Shown here piece after piece: positions 36,401-45,973 of a DNA stretch of 64,000 bases. The stretch spans positions 888,100 to 952,099 of the forward strand of contig NZ_LT575476.1 in the NCBI RefSeq assembly GCF_900086655.1, written 5' to 3'. Origin of the DNA: Paenibacillus tuaregi (GTDB taxonomy: Bacteria; Bacillota; Bacilli; Paenibacillales; Paenibacillaceae). Position 1 is the first letter of the stretch, and each line of letters opens with the position of its first letter. The position numbers and the translations under genes were made by a program. The notes under the pieces are model-generated. The model was not told the DNA's origin. It saw only the letters and a list, made by a program, of their open reading frames with translations, and made no database searches.

Positions 36401-38308
36401 ACAGAAGCCGAATACACAGCTGCCGATCAGACGGTGGCACGGGTAAAAGACGGCAAGCTGACCGCTCTGAAATCCGGCGATACTATAATTAACGCAGTAT
36501 ACCGAGATGTTCGTGCCGAGCTTAAAGTGAAAGTGACAGAGAAGGGCGGTAATCCGGGCTTGCCGGATGATTCTGGCGCGCAGCTCGCCAGCCTGGCGGT
36601 GGATCAGGGTGCAGACACATTCACCCCCGCATTCTCCGGAGTGGTTACGGGTTACTCGGTGAATGTCGCAAACGAGGTGAAGTCGCTGAATGTAACCTTC
36701 GCCAAGGCGAAGGCGGACGCTTCGGTTAAAGTGACGGGGGCCGCTTATGTCTCCGCAACAGATAGCGTGTATACTTATGCGGCTGCCGATATGAAGGAGG
36801 GGGCGAACGTCATCCGAATCGAGGTAACTTCCCCGGATGGAAGTGCCAGCCGAACCTATAACCTCACCGTTAACCGTTCAGCAGGCGGGAACCAGAATCC
36901 ACAGCCTGATCCTGACCCGACTCCTGTTACCTATACGGTAAGCTTTGACAGCATGGGAGGGGCGGCGGTCAGCAGCCAATCGGTCAAGGGGGGCCAGAGA
37001 GCTTCTGAGCCACCCGCGCCAGTCCGAACTGGCTATGTCTTTGCAGGCTGGTACTCAGACCGGGGTCTTACCCAGTTCTATCGTTTCACGGAAGTTTTGG
37101 TGAACGCCAACTTGACGCTGTATGCCAAATGGAATGTGAGCATACCGCCTCAACCGGGGAACGGAGGGAATGGGGGAGACGGAGGCGGCTCCACACCGGT
37201 AGAGCCCACACCTGCACCGCCGGCTTCATCCGCAAGCCAGACTCCCGGGGCAGTTCCACCGCCGGAGAAGCTAACTGCTACAGACGGGAAGCTGACCGTT
37301 CCCGTGGGAAGAGAAGGGGAGGTTAGCATGGATGATACGGTTAGCATCTTGATTCCGGCTAATGCGTTCAGTAAGGAATTAGGCATTACAATTGAGAGGC
37401 TTACAGACTCTGACTCAAGGAGCCTCCTGACGAATAAGGAGATTGCCGTCAGCCCGGTCTTCGAGCTGCTTAAGAGTGTGCCGGATCATTTCATTAAGCC
37501 GGTTACCTTAGTCTTTACTTTTAATCCATCCAGATTGGCTGGCGGTCAGACGGTAGGGATCTTCTATTATGATGAAGTGAGGAAGACATGGACAACGGCA
37601 GGAGCAGGAACCATTTCGGGGAACCGGATTTCGGTGCCGGTTAACCATTTTACGAAATATGCTGTGCTTGCCGTTGACCAGGCCACTGGTCTTCCTGTGA
37701 GAGGTGGCAGCTCCGAGGTCAAGCCAGAGACGAGCGCTCCTGCTGAAGTTTATTTTAGTGATACACAGGGACACTGGGCCGAACCAGGGATTAAACAGGC
37801 AGTCATCGCAGGTATTGTAAAAGGCTACCCGGACGGTTCCTTTCGTCCCAACCAGACGGTGACACGTTCAGAGTTCGCAGTGATGCTGATGAACGTGCTG
37901 AAGCCAGAGAAGGTGGAGGCCGCTCTCGGCTTCACGGATGAAGACGAGATAGGTTCTTGGGCTAAGCAGGTTGTAGCCCAGGCGGTCCGGGCGGGGATCA
38001 TCAAGGGCTATGCGGACGGTACCTTCCGTCCGGATGCTGCCATTACCAGGTCTGAGATGGCCGCCATGATCGCGGCTGCGCTTCATTTGAAGCCTTCTTC
38101 AACCCCCTCTTCCGGCTTCAGCGACGACAAGCAAATTCCTGCTTGGGCAAGAGGCGCCGTGGAACAGTTGAACCGGCTTGGTGTGATTCAAGGGAAAGGA
38201 GCACATCAATTTGACCCGGCAGGTCATACTACCCGGGCTGAGGCAGTGAATGTACTGCTGAAATTAATGGTACATGTTAATCAGCAGGAATTCCATTCTC
38301 ACGACTGA
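33458..38308 (+). CDS. Giant SLH-anchored surface protein with MBG, Ig-like and InlB-type repeats
   Basis: A 1616-aa secreted wall protein. Signal peptide: hydrophobic [16 protein letters not shown], probable cleavage after TARA near residue 40. Then an N-terminal sandwich domain, an Ig-like domain (about 205-295), four MBG-type repeats (about 296-625, each with a YGxxxPxLxGxxSGL core), two Ig-like repeats opening [12 protein letters not shown] / [12 protein letters not shown], a Big_2-like domain, a Gly/Asn/Asp-Pro linker (about 890-945), a second Big_2-like domain, a cadherin-like domain, an InlB-type repeat (VSFDSMGG...GYVFAGWY) and three SLH domains (about 1430-1600) with TRSE, TRSE, TRAE. 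These SLH motifs normally bind pyruvylated wall polymer. Likely an adhesin or matrix protein. Confidence 0.9.
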   Translation: MQVGEQHGRTQSISYTRWLIPLILILLTTAFIPDFQTARAEGSRDPLDQAGDNLPMSTGAFLEDAAQSFTAGRTGWLHDLELFMFRGQEYPEGTVTVQILDGETVEESAPVLGTATFPVADIVPSSSGGGWKLITFKDGVQVQAGHTYTIRTTTTGEDRDAHAFWGAKSSDSYAGGQGYTPWPGWEASKDFLFRTYVARSQRVYKTYLSISDAEVTYKGTVSLLALLRNGLDFFPGQRVVFTVNGTEVGSAVTDSYGRARLNYTADLSPGSYKIMAIYKGQGYYEASDGYNALRITPKKVTVTVNNASRAYGSQNPGFTASFNGLAGSDTPTSVGVGNIKFNTSAAVGSPVGNYAVNASGLSSNNYSFTYIPGNLTITPAPLVISPDHVSRVYGDMNPRLTGAISGLRNGDVINAEYSTSATTASNVGMYDITVSSTGPAEVRRNYSLVQNTGKLTIMPAPLTIKPANVMVEYGEDIPSLKGTISGLKNGDTVIVAYTTTATKTSGAGTYNITAAVTGPANMSTNYSTTVIFGKLTVSKAPLLVTPSNLSRWGGYNNPELSGTLTGIKNSDTITAAYRSDADKTSPPGEYPITPELSDPQRKLGNYSVTQNKGVLKVYSPPQITYSGSDDANHVTKDVSLPATDEVGTDVIWTSSDSGLLDPLTGKVQRPANGSGPAVVTLTAEVHKNNTTYSRQYELTVQEADLTDQEAVNRDKSSLRIGYASGDDAGHVTRRLTLPASGQFGSAVEWTSSQPDVIDPKTGQVVRPDSSQKDAVVTLEAVLTRGSASVKISFELTVPHLPVGLTSIAFDKPEYSVAAGGEQQFAVRAEYSDGTSKTLLEGVDYTVEHPELVQIDANGRIKGIAVGRTVIHAGYQGMEASSTVKVTTPEGGDPGNPGDPGNPGDPGNPGNPGNPDNPTNPTNPTNPSDPGNPTNPNNPDDPDPSVIQKLVFGQPEYTLAPGDTANIVLTAYYKDGKSADVSTEAEYTAADQTVARVKDGKLTALKSGDTIINAVYRDVRAELKVKVTEKGGNPGLPDDSGAQLASLAVDQGADTFTPAFSGVVTGYSVNVANEVKSLNVTFAKAKADASVKVTGAAYVSATDSVYTYAAADMKEGANVIRIEVTSPDGSASRTYNLTVNRSAGGNQNPQPDPDPTPVTYTVSFDSMGGAAVSSQSVKGGQRASEPPAPVRTGYVFAGWYSDRGLTQFYRFTEVLVNANLTLYAKWNVSIPPQPGNGGNGGDGGGSTPVEPTPAPPASSASQTPGAVPPPEKLTATDGKLTVPVGREGEVSMDDTVSILIPANAFSKELGITIERLTDSDSRSLLTNKEIAVSPVFELLKSVPDHFIKPVTLVFTFNPSRLAGGQTVGIFYYDEVRKTWTTAGAGTISGNRISVPVNHFTKYAVLAVDQATGLPVRGGSSEVKPETSAPAEVYFSDTQGHWAEPGIKQAVIAGIVKGYPDGSFRPNQTVTRSEFAVMLMNVLKPEKVEAALGFTDEDEIGSWAKQVVAQAVRAGIIKGYADGTFRPDAAITRSEMAAMIAAALHLKPSSTPSSGFSDDKQIPAWARGAVEQLNRLGVIQGKGAHQFDPAGHTTRAEAVNVLLKLMVHVNQQEFHSHD
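36129..36285 (+). repeat. Nine-base-unit linker repeat (Gly-Asn/Asp-Pro to Thr-Asn-Pro)
   Basis: Within the SLH protein gene, triplet repeats of the form GNP/GDP run for about seven units and change to TNP/SDP/NNP. The DNA shows corresponding 9-base repeats. It separates two Big_2-like domains and should be an extended flexible spacer; such tracts can vary in length between strains. Confidence 0.85.
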
Positions 38309-38341
38309 AATTACATTAGATCATAGAGAACATTCCTTATT

Positions 38342-38370
38342 AGAGGCCGCTGAGTGATCAGCGGTCTCTT
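38342..38370 (+). terminator. Terminator of the giant SLH protein gene
   Basis: A 12-bp stem AGAGGCCGCTGA (38342-38353) with TCAGCGGTCTCT (38358-38369), one G-U pair and a GTGA loop, runs into TGGTTATT. Downstream, 38395-38450 is GGAGTA-rich low-complexity sequence. Confidence 0.75.
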
Positions 38371-38506
38371 GGTTATTGGAGCAGTTGAAGTTGGAGTAAA
38401 AGTGTTTGAGCTGGAGCAGTTGGAGTAGGAGTAGGAGTAGGATTAGTTTGACTTGGAACTGTTGGGAGCTTGAGTTAGCTGGGAGTACTTCTTCCCTCCA
38501 GCGTTA

Positions 38507-39619
38507 TTATCCCCCACTCTTGCTCCCGCCCTCCGCTCGTTTCTTTTTACGCAGGAGCATTACCACGAACAGGAGAGCAGGGAGAGCCATTTGGAAGATA
38601 GGCCATACTTTAGTTACAGTCAAATGGAGCCCTATCCATACAAACTCGGTATACGTGGGAGAGATGAAGGAGACAGCATAGATCACGATGCCAAGAGGAA
38701 TAACCCAGATTTTGTACTTAAGCCAGGCAATCCGCTGAAGACCGATCACAGCCCCGGCATAGAACAGGATGGCTTTGGTTCCTATCCCGATGAACAAGAT
38801 TAAGGTAAAGAGAGCATCGGCTCTTTCGAATACCCGGGTCATCTGAATAATTTGTACAACCTCCAGAAGCGGATAGGTGCAGATTGCAGCTAGTTCCGGA
38901 CCGAGCACAAGAACGATCAGTTGGTTGAATAGAGTCAGAAGAATTGCAACTCCACAGTAAGTCAGTGTCATAGCTTTATTTAGGTTCTTCTTGTCAGTGA
39001 CGAGGCTGAAGAAGGCCAGGAACAAGACGGCTTGGCCAAATGGAAAAGAGATAATCTCCGGTATGGCTGCATCCCATACGGGCTTGAATCCGTTCTCGAG
39101 GATAGGCTGCATAAATTCGAAATGAGCTACACCGGTAGTGAGGATTAATACAACTAGGCTTCCATAGCCTAAAATCATAATCGGGAGCAGAGCTATACAG
39201 GTTAAGAAGTTAATCTTCGGTCCGTAGCGGACACAGTTGGCAATGACCAGAAGAGCGATAGCCGCGACCACCGAGAGGGGAGTGCGGTTCAACAGAGTGG
39301 CCACCGTCAATTCACTCAAGTCACGGAGATTGCGGGAAGCCTCATAAGTGAAGTAAGCAATGAAGGCCAGACCAAAGATACTTCCAATGATTTTACCGAA
39401 ATAAACTTTGTTTAACTCATATAGATCATACCTTGCGTCCAAATGATGAATCCCCAGGTACATGGCCAGAAGCAGTAATCCCGCGGCAGCCCCAAGCAGC
39501 ATGGCAAGCCAGGCATCCTGCTTGGCCTGGCTGCCGAGGAAGAACAATGTGGTGCTTCCCACCTGAAACATAGAGAATGTCACAGCCAACGCCTGTAACC
39601 CGATATTGTTCTTGCTCAT
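38507..39619 (-). CDS. gerKB: Spore germination protein, GerKB-type permease
   Basis: Membrane B subunit of a germinant receptor (370 aa, about 10 TM helices), an APC-related protein in the inner spore membrane that binds the nutrient germinant. The N-terminus IGLQALAVTFSMFQVGSTTLFFLGSQ and the central PEIISFPFGQAVLFLAFFSLV are typical of the spore_permease family. ATG 39619 has AAAAGGAG 10 bases upstream. It is the last gene of a three-gene operon in the order A-C-B. Only one B gene is present. Confidence 0.88.
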   Translation of the reverse strand: MSKNNIGLQALAVTFSMFQVGSTTLFFLGSQAKQDAWLAMLLGAAAGLLLLAMYLGIHHLDARYDLYELNKVYFGKIIGSIFGLAFIAYFTYEASRNLRDLSELTVATLLNRTPLSVVAAIALLVIANCVRYGPKINFLTCIALLPIMILGYGSLVVLILTTGVAHFEFMQPILENGFKPVWDAAIPEIISFPFGQAVLFLAFFSLVTDKKNLNKAMTLTYCGVAILLTLFNQLIVLVLGPELAAICTYPLLEVVQIIQMTRVFERADALFTLILFIGIGTKAILFYAGAVIGLQRIAWLKYKIWVIPLGIVIYAVSFISPTYTEFVWIGLHLTVTKVWPIFQMALPALLFVVMLLRKKKRAEGGSKSGG

Positions 39620-39672
39620 TTGCACATAACTCCTTTTTAACAAGGTGCAAACCAGGCCGGACGTATTGCCGG

Positions 39673-40914
39673 CTATTTCGTTTCCTTCTCTTTCTGGAGC
39701 TGGTCGAACGATTTCTGAATAAGTCCCGGGCGTTTGATTTTTGCCTGGACTTGCACATCCAATTTCATCCTATTCAATTCCTCTGGCCATCGGTCTTTCA
39801 GATCCCGCCAGTCTGACGGGAATTTCCGGTGCACTTTATCAGCAAATCCTGCAGCGTCTACTTTAAGCCGCTGTATCCCGGACCAGGCCTTAAAGATCGT
39901 TTTCTCAACCTCCTTGGTCAAGTAGGCTTCGAGTTCCTTGATGACCTTCGGACGGGAAAGATCCAGTGGACAACCGGATTCAACCAGATTGCCTTTGATG
40001 TTTACCTTAAGATGCATGACATAATGGTCATCTTCCTTCGTAGGGACTGCTTTAGTCTTTGAGGAAATCACGAGAAATGTAGCCTTGTTGGAATCCTTTG
40101 CATTAGGGGAACAAGGGAAGGGGATCTCTGTATTCCTGATTCTGCCTGTGATCCAGGATAAGCCCAGCCCTTCTTCGTGATTAAAATATCCTGCAAACTT
40201 GTCACTTTGAAAGATACCCAGTCCTGACAAGACGGTTTTGATGGGTGGAGATGTCATTTTGTACACCTCAAGAGACTGCTGCTCGGTTTCACGGTGTTCT
40301 GACCTGCTGCCGGCCAGCTTGACTATCGGCATCCATGCGCCTTTACTATCGGAGTTCATGCGCAAAGCAAATTCGAGAACGTTAGTAGAGGGGAAGTAAG
40401 CGAGCATCCGCTTCTCCTCATCCACAATATCGGCCAGGCTTGTGCCCGGGAGCTTCTCCGGCGGGTTTAACTGCTTCAAGATCTCACTAGCTTGCCCTTC
40501 ACATAACAGCATTAGCACGGTCTCCCGGGGTTCGGTATTTCGGAAATAATAGTCCAGCAGCTCGCTGATCCCGTGCTCTGCGGCCTCTTTTCCAATCACG
40601 ACCACCTTGTTATGGGCTACAAATATCCTCCTTGGGTTCTCCAGGCTGCTTAGGTTCCAGGCCTGATGAATGGTCTTGGCCTGTACCGAGAAGACATGTA
40701 CAGCGGGCTGGCTTGTATTTCCCGCTGGCCCCCCGGTTCCTGAGGCCATAGCCGAAGGAACTATGGTCTGGTAAGTGATATTCCAACCATCTTCTCCGTA
40801 ATCCACTCCAGCCGCGTTCACAATCCCTAACTGGTTTAGCTCAATCCGGTTCCAGCAGCCTGAGAGCAGGCTCATCATTACTATGGAGATGGTTAGGAGT
40901 AAGACACGTGCCAC
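39673..40914 (-). CDS. gerKC: Ger(x)C family germination lipoprotein (GerKC type)
   Basis: C subunit of the receptor, lipid-anchored at the Cys of LLSGCW after a short signal. The mature N-terminus WNRIELNQLGIVNAAGVDY is diagnostic of GerAC-like proteins. Length 413 aa is normal. Start is GTG with GGAGGG upstream; the gap to the A gene is 13 bases. Expected in the outer face of the inner spore membrane. Confidence 0.9.
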   Translation of the reverse strand: MARVLLLTISIVMMSLLSGCWNRIELNQLGIVNAAGVDYGEDGWNITYQTIVPSAMASGTGGPAGNTSQPAVHVFSVQAKTIHQAWNLSSLENPRRIFVAHNKVVVIGKEAAEHGISELLDYYFRNTEPRETVLMLLCEGQASEILKQLNPPEKLPGTSLADIVDEEKRMLAYFPSTNVLEFALRMNSDSKGAWMPIVKLAGSRSEHRETEQQSLEVYKMTSPPIKTVLSGLGIFQSDKFAGYFNHEEGLGLSWITGRIRNTEIPFPCSPNAKDSNKATFLVISSKTKAVPTKEDDHYVMHLKVNIKGNLVESGCPLDLSRPKVIKELEAYLTKEVEKTIFKAWSGIQRLKVDAAGFADKVHRKFPSDWRDLKDRWPEELNRMKLDVQVQAKIKRPGLIQKSFDQLQKEKETK

Positions 40915-40927
40915 TTTAGAGCCCTCC

Positions 40928-42553
40928 TTATTTCAGTGAATCCCGTTTGTGATCCACTGCTTTCTCGGCATAGGCAGCCGGTTCGTCCGCCGCCCTCTGC
41001 ATGTTCTCTTTCCCGATCAGCTCAGGACGGTTCTTCATCTTCCACCAAGGCGCACGGAAGAATAAATCTTTAAAGTTCGCAAATTTGAATGGAGCCAGCG
41101 GCATCATGTAAGGAATCCCAAAGCTCTGCAGGGATGTCAGATGCAGCAGGATGGGGATAATTCCGGCCAGGATGCCGAATAGGCCGAAATTGCCCGCCAA
41201 TATCATCAGCATAAAGCGCAGCAGCCGGATGGAAGCGGACATATTGATTGCTGGCAGCACAAAGTTGCATATCGCGGTAAAAGACACTACGATCACCATC
41301 GCCGCTGACACAATTCCTGCCTGGACCGCGGCTTGTCCAAGAACGAGAGCGCCCACAATCGAAATTGCCGGCCCTACGGCTCTGGGCATACGCACCCCAG
41401 CCTCCCGGATCAGGTCGAAGGTAAGCTCCATGATCAGCGCTTCCATCAGTGCGGGCAGTGGTGTGTTCTCCCGCTGGGCCGCTAGTGTAATCAGGAGGGT
41501 TGTCGGCAGCATCTCCTGCTGAAAGGTGGTTGTTGCTATGAAGACGGCAGGCAGCAGCAGGGCGACAAAGAACGCCGCGAACCGGACAAGCCGGAGGAAG
41601 GAAGAAATGTCATATCTTTGGTAATAATCCTCGCTGGATGCGATAAATCTGAAAAAGGTCACCGGTGCAATCAGAGCAAACGGCGTCCCATCCACAAATA
41701 CCGCGACCAGACCTTCCAGCAGTCCTCCCGCAACAGTATCGGGACGTTCTGTGTTGTACAGGGTTGGAAAGGGGGAAATCACACCATCTTGTATAAATTC
41801 TTCAATATATCCGCTCTCCAGAATACTGTCCGTATGAATAGAATCGAGCCTGGAGGAGATCTCTTGGACGACCTCAGGATTCGCCACACCCTTGATATAA
41901 GCAACGGTCACTTGGGTCTGGGTGTAACGACCGAGGATACGGGACTCCAATCTTAGATCAGGTGAACGGATTTTGCGCCTGAGCAGCGCGAGGTTTACTG
42001 CAATATCCTCTGTAAAACCTTCCTTGGGACCGCGGATAACGGTCTGGGACGAAGGTTCTTCCACGGAGCGTCTTGCTCCGCCGGCGATATTTGCCGAGAA
42101 GGCCGTCCTTAATCCATCGATCATGAGAACAGCATTGCCACCCAAAACGGAGCGGAGCAGGTGGTTCTCCGTATGCAGCATATGGATACTCCCCACGGGG
42201 AGATGCTCTTTGATCCAGCCTTCAGCTCTAAGGGAATCGCCTAGTTCATTCCTGCTTGAGTTAACCAGCGCTTCCATTATGATGGACAGCCTGTGAATGT
42301 CTACTAGACCTTCAATATAACTAATGGCGATTGCCGGACCAGCGGAGGAGGAGCTGCTTATCTTCCGTATCACAAAGTCAGAGCTGCCCCCCATCCTGTT
42401 TTGGAGATGAGAGATTTTGTCTTCGAGATCCACGGGTAAGGCCCCTGGCTGGATATCTGTGGGCAAAGAGGTCTGCCCGCTGTGGGCAGGCCGATTACGA
42501 TTTTGATTGATTTGGCGGCTGAAGCCGAGCAACAGACGGAGAAGCTGGAACAT
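40928..42553 (-). CDS. gerKA: Spore germination protein, GerKA type
   Basis: A subunit of the receptor (541 aa). A soluble N-terminal domain (about 1-290) carries FVIRKI and AISYIEGLVD; the C-terminal membrane part has PVTFFRFIASSEDYYQRYDISSFLRLVR and PLPALMEALIMELTFDLIREAGVRMP, all hallmarks of GerA-type subunits. AAGGAGGG lies about 8 bases before ATG. A sigmaG-like promoter is found upstream. With its partners it should respond to a nutrient germinant that cannot be predicted. Confidence 0.92.
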   Translation of the reverse strand: MFQLLRLLLGFSRQINQNRNRPAHSGQTSLPTDIQPGALPVDLEDKISHLQNRMGGSSDFVIRKISSSSSAGPAIAISYIEGLVDIHRLSIIMEALVNSSRNELGDSLRAEGWIKEHLPVGSIHMLHTENHLLRSVLGGNAVLMIDGLRTAFSANIAGGARRSVEEPSSQTVIRGPKEGFTEDIAVNLALLRRKIRSPDLRLESRILGRYTQTQVTVAYIKGVANPEVVQEISSRLDSIHTDSILESGYIEEFIQDGVISPFPTLYNTERPDTVAGGLLEGLVAVFVDGTPFALIAPVTFFRFIASSEDYYQRYDISSFLRLVRFAAFFVALLLPAVFIATTTFQQEMLPTTLLITLAAQRENTPLPALMEALIMELTFDLIREAGVRMPRAVGPAISIVGALVLGQAAVQAGIVSAAMVIVVSFTAICNFVLPAINMSASIRLLRFMLMILAGNFGLFGILAGIIPILLHLTSLQSFGIPYMMPLAPFKFANFKDLFFRAPWWKMKNRPELIGKENMQRAADEPAAYAEKAVDHKRDSLK

Positions 42554-42588
42554 AAGCGGATGCCCTCCTTCTTCACCTTATTTCCATG

Positions 42589-42617
42589 TAATTTGCTCCC
42601 AATCGGGAATTCTATGC
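42589..42617 (-). promoter_or_regulatory. SigmaG-like promoter of the ger operon
   Basis: On the - strand GCATA (42617-42613) and CAAATTA (42595-42589) are 17 bases apart, close to the forespore consensus GHATR-N18-CATWHTA with one mismatch in the -10. It lies 36 bases before the gerKA start. Ger operons are normally sigmaG-dependent. Confidence 0.45.
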
Positions 42618-42666
42618 ATGGTGTCAGCGCTCCCCGGTACATAGACTGATCCGCAGCTTCCTTAAC

Positions 42667-42695
42667 TTGACACTAGGTTAGGACCATGTTATATA
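42667..42695 (+). promoter_or_regulatory. SigmaA promoter of htpG
   Basis: TTGACA (42667-42672), 17 bases, TATATA (42690-42695). The CIRCE element begins 12 bases downstream, at the expected transcription start. Confidence 0.85.
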
Positions 42696-42706
42696 AAAAA
42701 TATGAA

Positions 42707-42733
42707 TTAGCACTCATGAATGAAGAGTGCTAA
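42707..42733 (+). promoter_or_regulatory. CIRCE operator (HrcA site)
   Basis: A perfect TTAGCACTC-N9-GAGTGCTAA inverted repeat. HrcA represses through this element until heat or misfolded protein occupies GroEL. Confidence 0.97.
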
Positions 42734-42803
42734 CACGCCAGCGGTGTGCAGGCTGTGCACCGAAGCATCCTTTACTTTTAATATAGAAAGGAACTAATAA
42801 GTC

Positions 42804-44687
42804 ATGGCAAAAAAACAGTTTCAGGCTGAGTCCAAGCGTCTCTTGGACATGATGATTCACTCCATTTACACCCAGAAGGAAATTTTCCTCAGAGAGCTGA
42901 TTTCCAACAGCAGCGACGCTATAGATAAGATGTATTACAAGGCCCTTAGCGATGATTCCCTGGTCTTTAATCAAGGCGATTACTTCATTAAGATCAAGGC
43001 GGACAAGGCCAACCGGACATTGACCATTTCGGACACCGGGATTGGTATGACACAGGAAGAGCTTGAGAACAACCTCGGTGTCATTGCGAAGAGCGGCTCC
43101 CTGGCGTTTAAGAACGAGAATGAATTGAAGGACGGACATAACATTATCGGCCAATTCGGGGTAGGTTTCTATTCTGCGTTTATGGTCGCGGATGTTGTTA
43201 CCGTTACGAGCCGGGCATTTGGAAGTGAAGAGGCCTTTAAATGGGAGTCCGAGGGAGCGGATGGATATACGATTGAGCCTGCTCACAAGGATACGGTAGG
43301 AACCGAAATTGTGCTCAAGATTAAACCGAACACGGAAGACGACCAGTATGATGAATACCTGGATGAGTACCGTCTGAGATCGATTATTAAGAAATATTCT
43401 GACTTCATCCGTTATCCGATCAAGATGGATGTTACCACCCAAAAGGCAAAGGAAGGCACCGAGAACGAGTTCGAAGAGGTTGTGGAAGAGCAGACCATCA
43501 ACAGCATGGTTCCGATCTGGAGGAAGAACAAGAGCGAGCTGAAGGACGAGGACTACGAGAACTTCTATCACGAGAAGCGTTACGGCTTCGATAAGCCGCT
43601 GTCCCATATTCATATCAAAGCGGATGGCGCGGTTGTCTACAACGCGATTCTATTCATTCCAGAGAACACCCCGTTCGATTATTATACGAAGGAATATGAG
43701 AAGGGTCTTGAGCTGTACTCCAACGGTGTATTGATCATGAACAAATGCGGCGATCTGCTGCCGGATTACTTCAGCTTTGTCAAAGGTATGGTCGATTCGG
43801 AGGATCTGTCGCTGAACATCTCCCGGGAGATGCTGCAGCATGACCGCCAATTGAAACTGATCGCGAAGAACATTCAGAGCAAGATCAAGAGCCAGCTTCA
43901 GACTCTGCTGAAGGACGAGCGCGAGAAGTATGAGAAATTCTACAAATCCTTTGGCCGTCAATTGAAGTTTGGTGTATATAACGACTATGGCATGCACAAG
44001 GAAGTGCTGCAGGACCTGCTGCTGTTCTACTCTTCCAAAGAGAAGAAGCTGGTTACGCTGGATGAGTACATCTCCCGGATGCCGGAAGAGCAGAAGTATA
44101 TCTACTATGCGGCAGGTGAATCTGTAGAGCGGATCGAGAAGCTGCCGCAGATCGAAGTGGTTACAGACAAAGGCTACGAGGTTCTGTATCTGACCGATGA
44201 TATCGACGAGTTCGCTGTCAAGATGATCCAGTCTTATAAGGAGAAGGAGTTCAAGTCCGTATCCAGCGGAGACCTGGGGCTCGAGTCGGACAATGACAAG
44301 GAGCAATCCGATTCGGAGGAGAATGCGAACAAGGAGCTGTTCGAGGCGATGCAGGGCGTGCTCGCTGGCAAGGTCTCCAAGGTGAAAGCCTCCAAGCGGC
44401 TGAAATCCCATCCGGTCTGCCTGTCCACGGAGGGTGAGCTTACGATTGAGATGGAGAAGATTCTGAAATCGATGCCGAACGGCCAGGATGTGCAGGCGGA
44501 TAAAGTGCTGGAGATCAATGTGAATCATGAAGTCTTCAAGTCGCTGAAAGATGCGAAGGATGCCAGCAACCAGGAGAAGCTGGAGCTGTACACTAATCTG
44601 CTGTACAACCAGGCCCTGCTTATTGAAGGCCTGCCGGTTAGTGATCCGGTGGAGTTCACCAACAATATCTGTAAGATTATGGTTTGA
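42804..44687 (+). CDS. htpG: Molecular chaperone HtpG (Hsp90)
   Basis: ATP-dependent cytosolic chaperone (627 aa). The GHKL ATPase domain begins at the N-terminus with [34 protein letters not shown] (split here: key Glu in IFLREL and Asn in ISNSSDA), DTGIGM and GQFGVGFYS. The middle domain has [13 protein letters not shown], and a C-terminal dimerisation domain ends at residue 627. An acidic stretch near residues 495-515 ([13 protein letters not shown]) lies between middle and C-terminal domains. Control is by a CIRCE element and a strong sigmaA promoter, which differs from B. subtilis htpG. Confidence 0.97.
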   Translation: MAKKQFQAESKRLLDMMIHSIYTQKEIFLRELISNSSDAIDKMYYKALSDDSLVFNQGDYFIKIKADKANRTLTISDTGIGMTQEELENNLGVIAKSGSLAFKNENELKDGHNIIGQFGVGFYSAFMVADVVTVTSRAFGSEEAFKWESEGADGYTIEPAHKDTVGTEIVLKIKPNTEDDQYDEYLDEYRLRSIIKKYSDFIRYPIKMDVTTQKAKEGTENEFEEVVEEQTINSMVPIWRKNKSELKDEDYENFYHEKRYGFDKPLSHIHIKADGAVVYNAILFIPENTPFDYYTKEYEKGLELYSNGVLIMNKCGDLLPDYFSFVKGMVDSEDLSLNISREMLQHDRQLKLIAKNIQSKIKSQLQTLLKDEREKYEKFYKSFGRQLKFGVYNDYGMHKEVLQDLLLFYSSKEKKLVTLDEYISRMPEEQKYIYYAAGESVERIEKLPQIEVVTDKGYEVLYLTDDIDEFAVKMIQSYKEKEFKSVSSGDLGLESDNDKEQSDSEENANKELFEAMQGVLAGKVSKVKASKRLKSHPVCLSTEGELTIEMEKILKSMPNGQDVQADKVLEINVNHEVFKSLKDAKDASNQEKLELYTNLLYNQALLIEGLPVSDPVEFTNNICKIMV

Positions 44688-44710
44688 AAATAAACCTGAC
44701 AACCTGAATC

Positions 44711-44750
44711 CAACCCGCTGCTGGAGTTATCCGGCGGCGGGTTGTTTGTG
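44711..44750 (+). terminator. Terminator of htpG
   Basis: CAACCCGCTGCTGG (44711-44724) pairs with CCGGCGGCGGGTTG (44731-44744), a 14-bp stem with two G-U pairs and a 6-base loop; TTTGTG follows. Confidence 0.85.
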
Positions 44751-44890
44751 CTGAGGAATTTCTGTCGTGAGAGGGAGAAGGGACTGCTCCGTAGTCAACT
44801 TCCCCGGACTGAAGGTTTTTTTGGTGGAATATGATCACTCCACTGAGGGGGCCAGTTACCCATCACAGCTTGTTCATCGGGAGATGTGTT

Positions 44891-44915
44891 GTTTGAATAA
44901 ACACAGGCAGGGTAA
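44891..44915 (+). promoter_or_regulatory. SigmaB- or sigmaF-type promoter of the Mn catalase gene
   Basis: GTTTGA (44891-44896), 13 bases, GGGTAA (44910-44915) matches the Bacillus sigmaB consensus GTTTAA-N12-14-GGGWAW, which overlaps sigmaF. The predicted start lies about 45 bases before the ATG. Confidence 0.65.
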
Positions 44916-44966
44916 AAGATACTCGGACAAACAAACAACCACGCACCCGAAGGAGGAAGTTACTAT

Positions 44967-45818
44967 ATGTTTTTTCATGTCAAAGAACTTCAATTTCGTG
45001 CAAAACCTGAAAGACCCGATCCTGCATACGCAAGAAAGCTTCAGGAAGTGTTAGGTGGACAGTTTGGCGAAATGTCTGTAATGATGCAGTATCTGTTCCA
45101 GGGCTTCAACTGCCGGGCGGAACGCAAGTACCGCGACATGCTGCTTGATATCGGAACCGAGGAGATCGGTCACGTTGAAATGCTGTGTACGATGATCTCC
45201 CAGCTGCTTGATGGTGCGCCTGCTGACCAGGTGGACGAGATGGCGAAGGACCCGCTGATCGCGGCAGCGCTGGGCGGCATGAATCCCCAGCATACGATTG
45301 TATCCGGCTTGGGCGCAGCGCCAACGGACAGCAACGGGTTCCCATGGAACAGCCGTTATATTGTATCCAGCGGCAACCTGCTGGCGGATTTCCGGGCGAA
45401 TCTGAATGCCGAATCCCAAGGCCTGCTGCAGGTTGTAAGATTGTACGAGCAGACGACAGACCCTGGTGTAAGGGACATGCTGTCCTTCATGATTGCGCGT
45501 GATATTATGCACCAGAATCAGTGGCTGGCGGCGATTGAAGAGATTGAGCAATTGGACGGGCCGATCGCTCCGGCATCCTTCCCGCGTGATCTCGTGGTTG
45601 AAGAAGTTACCCGTCAATTCCTCAATTTCTCCGAAGGGGAAGAGAGCCGAGAAGGCCGCTGGGCGAGCGGTCCGATGCCGGACGGTACGGGCAGCTTCGA
45701 ATATGTGGTGAAACCGCAGGCTCAGGGCGGCGTTCCTGATCTGAAGCCTGCTGCTGACCATCAGCATTCCACACCTGGAACCGGGCCATATGTGGTGAAC
45801 GCGGGGCTTTCAAAGTAA
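44967..45818 (+). CDS. Manganese catalase
   Basis: Breaks down hydrogen peroxide with a dinuclear manganese centre, without haem. The ligands are visible and nearly in the Lactobacillus positions (35, 66, 69, 148, 181): Glu35 (FGEMS), Glu66 and His69 (EEIGHVEM), Glu149 (NAESQG), His182 (DIMHQNQW). Length 283 aa is typical of the Bacillus YdbD/CotJC-like long form. GAAGGAGGAAG lies about 10 bases before ATG 44967. The stress- or forespore-type promoter suggests use in dormancy or general stress. Confidence 0.95.
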   Translation: MFFHVKELQFRAKPERPDPAYARKLQEVLGGQFGEMSVMMQYLFQGFNCRAERKYRDMLLDIGTEEIGHVEMLCTMISQLLDGAPADQVDEMAKDPLIAAALGGMNPQHTIVSGLGAAPTDSNGFPWNSRYIVSSGNLLADFRANLNAESQGLLQVVRLYEQTTDPGVRDMLSFMIARDIMHQNQWLAAIEEIEQLDGPIAPASFPRDLVVEEVTRQFLNFSEGEESREGRWASGPMPDGTGSFEYVVKPQAQGGVPDLKPAADHQHSTPGTGPYVVNAGLSK

Positions 45819-45841
45819 TAGACTGAAAGTATGAGATTCAC

Positions 45842-45869
45842 AGGGGCTGCTTGAGGCAGCCTCTTTATT
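45842..45869 (+). terminator. Terminator of the Mn catalase gene
   Basis: AGGGGCTGC pairs with GCAGCCTCT (stem 45842-45850 with 45856-45864, one G-U) and runs into TTATTGTTT. Confidence 0.85.
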
Positions 45870-45940
45870 GTTTATAGGGATGAAGTGCATGGTATATTGG
45901 TTGGAGTTACATACAAAATAAGATATGAAAGGAGGCGCTC

Positions 45941-45973
45941 TTGGCTTTACAAGTCAAGAGGACCCTGAGATGA
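45941..45973 (+). CDS. Possible 10-codon leader ORF overlapping the caspase-like gene
   Basis: AAAGGAGG (45928-45935) is 5 bases before TTG 45941, which opens a frame (MALQVKRTLR) whose TGA at 45971-45973 overlaps the ATG of the next gene (ATGA). The best ribosome site of the area therefore serves this short frame, which could couple translation into the following gene. Confidence 0.4.
   Translation: MALQVKRTLR

Noticed and set aside
42714..44702. Two long - strand open frames (299 and 350 codons) opposite htpG
   Set aside because: They mirror the biased codon use of htpG, contain low-complexity Leu/Ile/His runs and have no start signals; the CIRCE and promoter read the other way.
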